In this document: positions 1 through 7,221 of the stretch, piece by piece
Position numbering within the stretch: position 1 is the stretch's first letter
Layout of the letters: the number at the start of each line of letters is the position of its first letter
NCBI RefSeq assembly: GCF_024539675.1
Contig: NZ_JAHHIT010000043.1
Location: 1 to 64,000 of the forward strand
Length of the DNA stretch: 64,000 bases
Reading direction: 5' to 3'
From: Streptomyces hilarionis
GTDB taxonomy: Bacteria; Actinomycetota; Actinomycetes; Streptomycetales; Streptomycetaceae
Notes under the pieces: model-generated
What the model was told of the DNA's origin: nothing
Databases searched by the model: none
What the model saw: the letters and a program-made list of their open reading frames with translations, nothing else
Program-made: the position numbers and the translations under genes

Positions 1-160
1 GGACCGGGGGGACAGGGGGGCGGCGGAGGTCTCTCCACGGGCCGGGTTCCGGCTATTGACGCAGCCTCTAACAACTGTCACATTCGGTGATGTCAGGTTA
101 CGGACGCGTAGCGCAGTCGACGGGCCCGCGAGGCCCACGGGACCGGCGGGACGGGGCGGC

Positions 161-1147
161 ATGACGGCGACACCGGCGCAACCGACGACACCCACGCCCG
201 CGACTTCCACGGCCACGGCCACGGCTTCCGCCGCTGCCACGGCCACAGCCACAGCCACAGCCACAGCCACAGCCACAGCCACAGCCCGTGAACTCCCCGA
301 CCGACTTCAGGGGTTCCGGCGGGTGCAGCGGCTGGCCTACGCGTGCGCGCAGGCCGTCGCCGCAGAGCTGCGCCCGGGCGTGACGGAACGCGAGGCGGCG
401 CGGATGCTGCGCGAGTGGTGCGGCGAGCGGGGCGTGCGCGACTGGTTCCATCTGCCGTTCGCCTGGTTCGGCGACCGCACGGCGTTCACCGGCTTCCGGA
501 TCCCGCTGCAGTTCTTCCCGACGGACCGCCGCCTGGAGCAGGGGATGCCGTTCATCCTCGACCTGGCGCCGGTGCTGGACGGGTACACCGCGGACGTCGG
601 CCACTCGGGAGCCCTGGGCCCGAACCCGGTGCAGGAGAGACTGCTGGCCGATCTGGAGGCGCACCGGGAGCTGATCCTGCGCGAGGTGCGCGAAGGGCGC
701 TCGCTGCGCGAGATCTACGCCGACGTCGACCGCCTCATGGCCCGCCAGGGCTACACGAACCGGCACCGCGCCTATCCGTTCGGCGTGATCGCGCACAAGG
801 TGGACCGGGTGCGGGAACGCCGTTTCGCACCCCGGGTGTTCGGGTTCGGCACGCAGTCGCTCAAGGGGCTGGTCTCCGACGCGCTGCACGGCCACCGCGA
901 GGGCTGGTCGCCCCTCTGGTCGCCGTACCGCTTCTCCGACCACCCGCCGCAGCCGGGCCTGTGGGCGGTCGAACCGCATCTCGGGTTCCGTGGCACGGGT
1001 GCGAAGTTCGAGGAGATCCTCGTGGTCACCGACTCGGCCGATCCGCGCGAGCGCGCCTTCTGGCTGGACGACGACCTGCCGCACGTGCGGCGTTGGGCGC
1101 AGGGAAAGGCGGAGACGATGCCGAAGGACGAGGGGGAGGGCCCGTGA
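161..1147 (+). CDS. M24-family metallopeptidase (Xaa-Pro aminopeptidase-like)
   Basis: Predicted cytoplasmic metallopeptidase of the pita-bread (M24) fold, 328 aa from this ATG. The conserved core runs from about residue 45 to the end. Likely metal ligands lie in LDGYTADVGHSG, in HKVDRV, in WAVEPHLGF and in KFEEILVV, the Asp/His/Glu/Glu order expected of the family. The first 40 residues are Ala/Thr low complexity from a hexanucleotide repeat. A TTG at 56 would lengthen it but has no good ribosome site. The stop overlaps the GTG of the next gene by four bases (GTGA), so the two are probably translationally coupled. The substrate cannot be told from sequence; it could also be a non-peptidase M24 homologue. 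Confidence 0.75.
   Translation: MTATPAQPTTPTPATSTATATASAAATATATATATATATATARELPDRLQGFRRVQRLAYACAQAVAAELRPGVTEREAARMLREWCGERGVRDWFHLPFAWFGDRTAFTGFRIPLQFFPTDRRLEQGMPFILDLAPVLDGYTADVGHSGALGPNPVQERLLADLEAHRELILREVREGRSLREIYADVDRLMARQGYTNRHRAYPFGVIAHKVDRVRERRFAPRVFGFGTQSLKGLVSDALHGHREGWSPLWSPYRFSDHPPQPGLWAVEPHLGFRGTGAKFEEILVVTDSADPRERAFWLDDDLPHVRRWAQGKAETMPKDEGEGP
242..286 (+). repeat. Hexanucleotide tandem repeat (GCCACA)x7
   Basis: Seven perfect copies of GCCACA at 242-283 plus a partial copy, inside the N-terminal coding part of the M24 peptidase. They encode alternating Ala-Thr. Because the unit is six bases, changes in copy number would keep the reading frame. Confidence 0.9.
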
Positions 1148-2994
1148 CACTGCCGCAGGGCGCGCGAGAGCGCCGGGTGCGGACCGGTGGGATCGACCTG
1201 TGCGTGGCCGAACTGGGCGATCCGGGCCGGCCGACGGTCGTCCTGGTGCACGGCTACCCGGACAGCAAGGAGGTGTGGACCGAGGTCGCGACGCGGCTGG
1301 CGGACCGCTTCGGGCTGCACGTGGTGCTGTACGACGTCCGGGGCCACGGCCGGTCCGGCGTCCCGAAGCCGCTGCGCGGCGGTTTCACCCTGGAGAAGCT
1401 CACGGACGACTTCCTGGCCGTGGCGGACGCGGTCAGCCCTGACCGGCCGGTGCACCTGGTCGGGCACGACTGGGGCTCGGTGCAGGCGTGGGAGTTCGTG
1501 ACCGTGCGGCGCACCGAGGGGAGGATCGCGTCCTTCACGTCCATGTCCGGCCCGTCCCTCGACCACTTCGGGCACTGGATCGACAGGCGGCTGAAGCGGC
1601 CGACTCCGCGCCGGGTCGGCCAGCTCCTCGGCCAGGGCGCGAAGTCCTGGTACGTGTACCTGCTGCACACCCCCGCGCTGCCCGAACTCGCCTGGCGGGG
1701 CCCGCTCGGCAAGCGCTGGCCGGGCATTCTGCGGCGGATCGAGAAGGTCTCCACGGACGGGTACCCGACGCCCTCACTGCCGTCGGACGCCGCCCACGGA
1801 GCGTGGCTGTACCGGGACAACGTGCGCGGCCGGCTGCGTCGTCCGCGACCCGACGCGCACGCGCACGCGCCCGTGCAGCTGATCACGCCCCTGGCGGACC
1901 GGTTCCTCTCGGAGCGGCTGTACGACGAACTGGAGGAGTGGGTGCCGCGGCTGACCCGGCGCACCCTCGCGGCCGGGCACTGGATCCCGCGCACCAGGCC
2001 CGACCAGGTCGCCTCCTGGATCGACGACTTCGTCGCCTCGGTGGAGCGGGAGCGGGCGGGCGAGGCGGACGGACACGGCCGGGAGGCGGCAGGACAGGGC
2101 CGGGAGGCGGGCGGACGGGGTCGGCAGGCGGGCGGCGGGCCGGTGCGCACGACCGCCGCCGGCCGGTACGCCGAGCGCTTCGGCGGCCGGCTGGTGCTGG
2201 TCACCGGCGCGGGCAGCGGCATCGGGCGGGCCACGGCGTTCGCGTTCGCCGAGGCAGGCGCGCGCGTGATCGCCGTCGACCGTGACGGGGAGGCCGCCGC
2301 GCGAACGGCCGAGCTGTCCCTGCTGATCGGCGCGCCCGGGGCCTGGGCCGAGACGGTCGACGTCTCCGACGAGCAGGCGATGGAGAAGCTCGCCGCGAGG
2401 GTCCACGCCGAACACGGCGTACTGGACGTGCTGGTGAACAACGCGGGCATCGGCATGTCGGGCTCCTTCTTCGACACGACGTCCGACGACTGGCGCAAGG
2501 TCCTGGACGTCAACCTGTGGGGGGTGATCCACGGTTGCCGTCTGTTCGGCCGGCGGATGGCCGAGCGGGGGCAGGGCGGCCACATCGTCAACACGGCGTC
2601 GGCGGCGGCCTATCAGCCCTCCAAGGCGCTGCCCGCCTACAGCACCTCCAAGGCGGCCGTCCTGATGCTGAGCGAGTGCCTGCGCGCGGAGCTGGCCGGC
2701 CGGGGCATCGGCGTCTCGGCGGTCTGCCCGGGCCTGGTCAACACGAACATCACCGGCACGGCCACGTTCGTGGGCGTGGACGCCGAGGAGGAACGACGCC
2801 GCCAGAAGCGCTCCACGCGCGCGTACCGGCTGCGCAACTACCCGCCGGAGAAGGTCGCGGACGCGATCCTGCGGGCCGTCCTGCGTGACGAGGCGATGGT
2901 CCGGGTCACCCCGGAGGCGAAGGTCTCCTACGCCCTGTCCCGGTTCCTGCCGAGGGCGTTGAGGGCGCTGGCGCGGGTGGGACCGCCGCTGTGA
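1144..2994 (+). CDS. Alpha/beta-hydrolase and short-chain dehydrogenase fusion (EphD-like)
   Basis: 616-aa two-domain protein. The N-terminal half (about 1-310) is an alpha/beta hydrolase with the oxyanion motif VHGYPDSKE and the nucleophile-elbow region LVGHDWGS, where Asp rather than Ser is the likely nucleophile, as in epoxide hydrolases and haloalkane dehalogenases. The C-terminal half (about 340-616) is a short-chain dehydrogenase with cofactor loop TGAGSGIG, the NNAG motif, and catalytic YSTSK. The order matches the mycobacterial EphD type. A low-complexity Gly/Arg/Glu linker joins the halves. The GTG start overlaps the stop of the M24 gene. Substrate is unknown; lipid or epoxide metabolism is an inference from the family. 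Confidence 0.8.
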   Translation: MTLPQGARERRVRTGGIDLCVAELGDPGRPTVVLVHGYPDSKEVWTEVATRLADRFGLHVVLYDVRGHGRSGVPKPLRGGFTLEKLTDDFLAVADAVSPDRPVHLVGHDWGSVQAWEFVTVRRTEGRIASFTSMSGPSLDHFGHWIDRRLKRPTPRRVGQLLGQGAKSWYVYLLHTPALPELAWRGPLGKRWPGILRRIEKVSTDGYPTPSLPSDAAHGAWLYRDNVRGRLRRPRPDAHAHAPVQLITPLADRFLSERLYDELEEWVPRLTRRTLAAGHWIPRTRPDQVASWIDDFVASVERERAGEADGHGREAAGQGREAGGRGRQAGGGPVRTTAAGRYAERFGGRLVLVTGAGSGIGRATAFAFAEAGARVIAVDRDGEAAARTAELSLLIGAPGAWAETVDVSDEQAMEKLAARVHAEHGVLDVLVNNAGIGMSGSFFDTTSDDWRKVLDVNLWGVIHGCRLFGRRMAERGQGGHIVNTASAAAYQPSKALPAYSTSKAAVLMLSECLRAELAGRGIGVSAVCPGLVNTNITGTATFVGVDAEEERRRQKRSTRAYRLRNYPPEKVADAILRAVLRDEAMVRVTPEAKVSYALSRFLPRALRALARVGPPL

Positions 2995-3188
2995 GCGGCG
3001 GCCGAACGGGCCCTGCGCGCACGGTCGGCCCCGACGCGGCCTCCGCCGTGAGCGCGGGCTGCCGTCGGGGCGCGGACGCGGGCTCCGTGGTGGGCGCGGG
3101 CTCGGGTGCGGGCGTGCTCACGGGGGCGCGCGGAGGCGCGAGCTGCGGTGCGGGCGGGACGAAGGCGGCCTTGGTGAGGGCGAGTTGA
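2991..3188 (+). CDS. Possible 65-aa Ala/Gly-rich coupling ORF
   Basis: This short frame starts at a GTG overlapping the EphD-like stop (GTGA) and ends at a TGA overlapping the TTG start of the MerR gene (TTGA). Its third positions are almost all G or C. It has no recognisable domain, and Ala/Gly-rich frames are common by chance in this DNA. It may be a real small protein, a coupling leader for the MerR gene, or only spacer. Confidence 0.25.
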   Translation: MSGGRTGPARTVGPDAASAVSAGCRRGADAGSVVGAGSGAGVLTGARGGASCGAGGTKAALVRAS

Positions 3189-4135
3189 CCGCGCCTGCGG
3201 GGTCCGGGCCGCCGTACCGCATCGAGACCCTCGCGCACCTTTCGGGCGCGACCGTCCGCACCATCCGCGCCTACCAGGACCGCGGCCTCCTGCCCCGCCC
3301 GGAGCGCAAGGGGCGGGCCAACCACTACGCGGACGCCCATCTCGCCCGGCTCCACCAGATCGCCGACCTCCTCGACCGCGGCTACACGCTCGCCTCCATC
3401 AAGGAGCTACTCGACGCCCATGACACCGGCCGCGGGCTGGGCGGCGTGCTGGGCCTGGTCGCGGAGGTGGACGGCCCGTGGACGGACGAGGAGCCCGCGC
3501 GGGTCTCCCGAGCCGAACTGACCGCCCGCTTCGGGGGCGTCCCCGACGGCGCCGCGATCGCCGACGCGGTGGCTCTCGGCGTACTGGAGCCCGTCCCCGG
3601 CGACGACGACGCCTTCCTCGTGCCCAGCCCCCAAGAGCTGTCGGTGGCGGTGGAGTTGCACGCGGCGGGCGTTCCCCTCGACGCGATCACCGCGCACCTG
3701 CGGGAGTTGAGGACGCAGGTCGAGCACATCGCCTCCCGTTTCCTGGAGTTCACCACTGAGCACGTCTTCGCCCGCTACCTCGACGGCGAGCAGCGTCCCA
3801 CCGACGCCGACGCGGCCGAAGCGGCCTCGCTCGTTCGACGGCTGCGCCCCCTCGCCCGGCAGACCGTCGACGCCGAACTGGCGCGGGCCATGCGCTTGTT
3901 CGCCACGCTCCACCTGCGCCGGCACCTCGGCTCCGAGGAACCGGCGGCCATCCCGGCCAGAACGCGTTCCGTGGCGGTCCCGGAAGCGACAATGCGGGCT
4001 GTGGAAAGCCTGATCGGGCCGGAGAACGCTGCCACGTTCCTGTCCCTGGCGGCCGAACGCGAGGTGCGTGCCAGGCGATTGGACGACCTGGCCTCAAGCG
4101 GTCGCGACGCGAACCCTGTTGACGAACACGGCTGA
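3185..4135 (+). CDS. MerR-family transcriptional regulator
   Basis: 316-aa regulator. Residues about 11-80 form the MerR winged helix (YRIETLAHLSGATVRTIRAY, then the wing and second helix to DLLDRGYTLASIKELLDAH). The remaining 230 residues are a helical effector-binding or dimerisation part that I cannot assign. The TTG start is the only plausible one, because the helix-turn-helix begins a few residues later and no ATG or GTG lies upstream in frame. It has only a weak GAGGGCGAG ribosome site. It may be translated by coupling from upstream. Target genes are unknown; the EphD-like/M24 genes are the natural candidates. Confidence 0.85.
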   Translation: MTAPAGSGPPYRIETLAHLSGATVRTIRAYQDRGLLPRPERKGRANHYADAHLARLHQIADLLDRGYTLASIKELLDAHDTGRGLGGVLGLVAEVDGPWTDEEPARVSRAELTARFGGVPDGAAIADAVALGVLEPVPGDDDAFLVPSPQELSVAVELHAAGVPLDAITAHLRELRTQVEHIASRFLEFTTEHVFARYLDGEQRPTDADAAEAASLVRRLRPLARQTVDAELARAMRLFATLHLRRHLGSEEPAAIPARTRSVAVPEATMRAVESLIGPENAATFLSLAAEREVRARRLDDLASSGRDANPVDEHG

Positions 4136-4147
4136 CGGACCGGTCGG

Positions 4148-4201
4148 TTGTCCACAGAATCGCCAACTAACCTGTGGATAACCGTAGTTGCTTGTGGATC
4201 A
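4148..4201. promoter_or_regulatory. Cluster of three DnaA boxes
   Basis: Three DnaA-box nonamers lie within 54 bp. TTGTCCACA at 4148-4156 (forward) is the preferred Streptomyces form. TGTGGATAA at 4173-4181 is TTATCCACA reversed. TGTGGATCA at 4193-4201 is a one-mismatch box reversed. They occupy the space between the MerR gene and kptA and probably overlap the kptA promoter. Confidence 0.6.
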
Positions 4202-4257
4202 AACCTCGGCCGCAAAACAAAATGCGTGATCCGCGTCTCTCCCGCCATGCTGAGTGG

Positions 4258-4821
4258 ATGAACGAGAACGACCAGGACGAGAGACGCACCGTGAAGGTGT
4301 CGAAGTACCTCTCGAAACACCTCCGCCACCAGCCCGAACGCATCGGCCTCACTCTGGACGAGGCCGGCTGGGTCGAGATCGACGAGCTGATCGCGGCGTG
4401 CGCCGCCCACGGTTTCCGCATCACCCGCGCCGAGCTGGACCACGTCGTCGCCGCCAACGACAAGAAGCGCTTCGCCATCGACGGCACCCGGATCCGCGCC
4501 AGCCAGGGCCACAGCGTCGAGGTCGACCTCGGACTGCCCCCGGCGACCCCGCCGCCGTACCTCTACCACGGAACCGTGGGCCGCCTGCTGGACGCGATCC
4601 GGGCCGAGGGACTGCGCCCCATGAACCGCCACGACGTACATCTGTCCGCCGACCGGGAGACCGCGACCCGTGTCGGCGCCCGCCGAGGCCGCCCCGTGGT
4701 GCTCTCCGTCGACGCGGGAGCCATGCACCGCGACGGCCACGTCTTCCACGTGAGCGCCAACGGCGTGTGGCTGACGAAGTCCGTGCCCCCGCGGTACCTG
4801 CGCTTCCCCGGGCCACGCTGA
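4258..4821 (+). CDS. kptA: RNA 2'-phosphotransferase (Tpt1/KptA family)
   Basis: 187-aa protein of the Tpt1/KptA family, which removes an internal RNA 2'-phosphate using NAD+ and makes ADP-ribose 1'',2''-cyclic phosphate. The N-terminal winged-helix part carries SKYLSKHLRHQP with the conserved Arg-His pair. The C-terminal ADP-ribosyltransferase-like part has YHGT, NRHDVHLS and the Arg-rich stretch GARRGRPVVLSVDA. Length fits the family (about 180 aa). The ATG at 4258 was chosen because homology starts just after it; an in-frame start at 4174 would run through the DnaA boxes. The bacterial role is uncertain, as no matching tRNA-splicing ligase pathway is known. Confidence 0.92.
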   Translation: MNENDQDERRTVKVSKYLSKHLRHQPERIGLTLDEAGWVEIDELIAACAAHGFRITRAELDHVVAANDKKRFAIDGTRIRASQGHSVEVDLGLPPATPPPYLYHGTVGRLLDAIRAEGLRPMNRHDVHLSADRETATRVGARRGRPVVLSVDAGAMHRDGHVFHVSANGVWLTKSVPPRYLRFPGPR

Positions 4822-4825
4822 GACA

Positions 4826-4847
4826 CCGGCCCGCATCGACGGGCCGG
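4826..4847 (+). terminator. Hairpin after kptA
   Basis: CCGGCCCG and CGGGCCGG form an 8-bp stem with a 6-nt loop directly after the kptA stop. There is no T-tract, as is usual in Streptomyces. Confidence 0.55.
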
Positions 4848-4872
4848 GCCCGCGTTCGGGATGATCACGGAC

Positions 4873-5316
4873 ATGACTCACCTTCCCTCCACCGAGGCGG
4901 CCGTCACCGCCCTGCGCGCCATCGCCGCCACGTACGCGCGCGAGATCGAGGTGACCCACGACATCGGGGCCGACCAGACCTCCCGGCGCACCTCCGCCGG
5001 CGTGGGCGTCACCGCCGACCCGGACGGATCGCTGCCGCACGAGGCCCATGTCGAGCTCGGTGGGCGCCCCAGCGTGAGCGTGCGGCTCTATCCCGACGAC
5101 GACGCCCTGATCACCGTCGAGGGCGTCGAGTGCCCGGACGTCGACCGCGACGACGTTCCCGACTTCCTGCGCTCCCTCTACGACGGCCACGCCTGGGTGA
5201 AGGCGCGCCGCTTTCCGCCCGGCCATTTCCTGATGGTGCCGCTGCCGCGCGACCGGGTGCACAAGGAGTACATCCTGGTCGGGCTCAGTCCGTGGCTGGC
5301 CCGACGCGCCCGGTGA
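4873..5316 (+). CDS. Conserved hypothetical protein
   Basis: 147-aa acidic soluble protein (151 aa if the ATG at 4861 is used). I recognise no catalytic motif, signal peptide or membrane segment. The C-terminal half has the pattern PDVDRDDVPDFLRSLYDGHAWVKARRFPPGHFLMVPLPRDR. It lies between kptA and the oxidoreductase gene on the same strand, ending two bases before a ParB site. Codon usage is typical of a real gene. Confidence 0.7.
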   Translation: MTHLPSTEAAVTALRAIAATYAREIEVTHDIGADQTSRRTSAGVGVTADPDGSLPHEAHVELGGRPSVSVRLYPDDDALITVEGVECPDVDRDDVPDFLRSLYDGHAWVKARRFPPGHFLMVPLPRDRVHKEYILVGLSPWLARRAR

Positions 5317-5318
5317 CC

Positions 5319-5332
5319 GTTTCACGTGAAAC
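5319..5332. other. parS site (perfect)
   Basis: GTTTCACGTGAAAC, the ParB-binding palindrome of Streptomyces, lies between the stop of the hypothetical gene and the start of the luciferase-like gene. Confidence 0.92.
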
Positions 5333-5357
5333 CGGCCGTCCGCATACGCTCGACGAC

Positions 5358-6260
5358 ATGAGTCTGCGTCTGAGCACCGTGATCCTCCCCTACCGCCGCT
5401 GGCACGAGGGGGGTCGTTCCGCATGGACGCGGGCCGAGCAGCTCGGCTTCCACACCGCGTACACCTACGACCACCTGTCCTGGCGAAGCTTTCGGGACGG
5501 CCCCTGGTTCGGCGCCATCCCCACGCTGACCGCCGCCGCGGGCGCCACCGAGCGACTGCGCCTGGGCACGCTGGTGACCTCGCCGAACTTCCGGCACCCG
5601 GTGACCCTCGCCAAGGAGCTGATCTCCCTCGACGACATCTCGGGCGGCCGGGTGACCCTGGGCATCGGCGCCGGCGGCACCGGTTTCGACGCCACCGCCC
5701 TCGGCCAGGAACCGTGGACCCCGCGCGAGCGGGCCGACCGGCTCGGCGAGTTCGTGCCCCTGCTCGACCGGCTCCTCACCGAGGACTCCGTGTCCTACGA
5801 GGGCGACCACTACTCGGCGCACGAGACACGCAACATCCCCGGCTGCCTCCAGCGCCCCCGGCTCCCCTTCGCGATCGCCGCGACCGGACCGCGCGGCCTG
5901 CGTCTCGCCGCCCGGTACGGACAGGCCTGGGTGACCACCGGTGACCCCAAGCTGTACGAGAACGGCACCCCCGAGCAGTCGGTGCGGGCCCTGCGCGACC
6001 AGACCGAGAAGCTCGCCGACGCCTGCGCCGCCCGCGGCCGGGACGTGACGGAGCTGGACAAGATCCTCCTCACCGGGTTCACCCCGGACCGTGCCCGGCC
6101 TCTGGAGTCCCTGGACGCCTTCGTCGACTTCGCGGGCCGGCACCAGGAGCTCGGCTTCACGGAGCTCGTGGTCCACTGGCCCATCCCGGACTCCGATTTC
6201 GCCGCCGACGAGAAGGTCTTCGAGCGGATCGCCATGGAGGCCCCGGCCCAGCTGCGCTGA
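5358..6260 (+). CDS. Luciferase-like (LLM class) flavin or F420-dependent oxidoreductase
   Basis: 300-aa TIM-barrel oxidoreductase of the bacterial-luciferase superfamily. It begins [14 protein letters not shown] and shows [57 protein letters not shown] (the classic LLM core), and later [24 protein letters not shown]. This pattern is typical of F420-dependent members in actinobacteria, though FMN cannot be excluded. It is probably cytoplasmic and its substrate is unknown. The ATG at 5358 follows the parS site; earlier in-frame starts would read through the upstream gene. Confidence 0.85.
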   Translation: MSLRLSTVILPYRRWHEGGRSAWTRAEQLGFHTAYTYDHLSWRSFRDGPWFGAIPTLTAAAGATERLRLGTLVTSPNFRHPVTLAKELISLDDISGGRVTLGIGAGGTGFDATALGQEPWTPRERADRLGEFVPLLDRLLTEDSVSYEGDHYSAHETRNIPGCLQRPRLPFAIAATGPRGLRLAARYGQAWVTTGDPKLYENGTPEQSVRALRDQTEKLADACAARGRDVTELDKILLTGFTPDRARPLESLDAFVDFAGRHQELGFTELVVHWPIPDSDFAADEKVFERIAMEAPAQLR

Positions 6261-6351
6261 GCCCGGCGTCCGGACCCGCCGTGCCCCGCCCCCGGCCCGC
6301 TGTGGGCGGGCTCTCGCACGGCCGTACGGGCCGATGCGCGAGAATGACCCG

Positions 6352-7221
6352 GTGACCTCAGCGACTCGACAGCCCGTGACCCCGGCCGCAGCCCTCCCGC
6401 CGCGGCTGATCGCCACCGATCTCGACGGCACCCTGCTGCGCGACGACAAGTCGGTGTCCGACCGCACGGTCGCCGCACTCGCCGCCGCCGAGAAGGCGGG
6501 CATCGAGGTCTTCTTCGTCACCGGCCGCCCGGCCCGCTGGATGGACGTCGTCAGCGACCACGTTCACGGACACGGACTGGCGATCTGCGGCAACGGCGCC
6601 GCCGTGGTCGACCTGCACGGCGGTCCGGGCGCACACCGGTTCGTCAAGGTGCGCGAGCTGGCGCGCGACAACGCGCTGGACGCCGTCCGGCTGCTGCGGG
6701 AGGCCGCGCCCGGCACCATGTACGCCGTCGAGCAGACCTACGGCTTCTACCAGGAGCCGGAGTACCCGAAGATGCACATGGAGATCCCCGACCACCTCGC
6801 GCCGGCCGAGCAGCTGCTGGCGCCGGACGCCCCGGGGGCCGGCGAGCCGGTGCTGAAGATCCTGGCGTTCCATCCCACGCTCGACCCCGACGCCTTCCTC
6901 ACCCTGGCCCGGCTGGCCATCGGCGACCGGGCCACCGTCACCCGCTCCAGCCCCAGCGCCCTGCTGGAGATCAGCGGCCCCGACGTCTCCAAGGCCAGCA
7001 CACTCGCCCTGTGCTGCGCGGAGCGAGGCATCTCCCACGAGGAGGTCGTCGCGTTCGGGGACATGCCCAACGACGTCGAGATGCTCACCTGGGCGGGCCG
7101 GTCGTACGCGATGGGCAACGCCCATCCGGACGTCCTGGCGGCGGCCTCCGGCCGGACCGCCGCCAACAACGAGGACGGGGTCGCCCTCGTCATCGAGCAG
7201 CTGCTCACCGAGCGGGCGTAG
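6352..7221 (+). CDS. HAD-superfamily phosphatase (Cof type)
   Basis: 289-aa cytoplasmic hydrolase. HAD motif I is DLDGTLL near residue 20, with the two catalytic Asp. Motif II is FVTGRP, a conserved Lys lies in [10 protein letters not shown], and motif IV is [12 protein letters not shown], followed by AMGNAHPDV. The large central cap is that of the Cof/YbjI subfamily, which acts on sugar phosphates, FMN or other phospho-metabolites. The GTG at 6352 is preferred; an ATG at 6334 (six residues longer) is possible. Its last 17 bases overlap the convergent cydCD stop. Confidence 0.85.
   Translation: MTSATRQPVTPAAALPPRLIATDLDGTLLRDDKSVSDRTVAALAAAEKAGIEVFFVTGRPARWMDVVSDHVHGHGLAICGNGAAVVDLHGGPGAHRFVKVRELARDNALDAVRLLREAAPGTMYAVEQTYGFYQEPEYPKMHMEIPDHLAPAEQLLAPDAPGAGEPVLKILAFHPTLDPDAFLTLARLAIGDRATVTRSSPSALLEISGPDVSKASTLALCCAERGISHEEVVAFGDMPNDVEMLTWAGRSYAMGNAHPDVLAAASGRTAANNEDGVALVIEQLLTERA

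Noticed and set aside
4148..4201. DnaA boxes as an origin
   Set aside because: Only three boxes and no dnaA or dnaN flank; Streptomyces oriC has many more boxes between those genes.
7205..7221. Overlap of HAD and cydCD stops as a regulatory feature
   Set aside because: A 17-base convergent overlap is ordinary in dense genomes.
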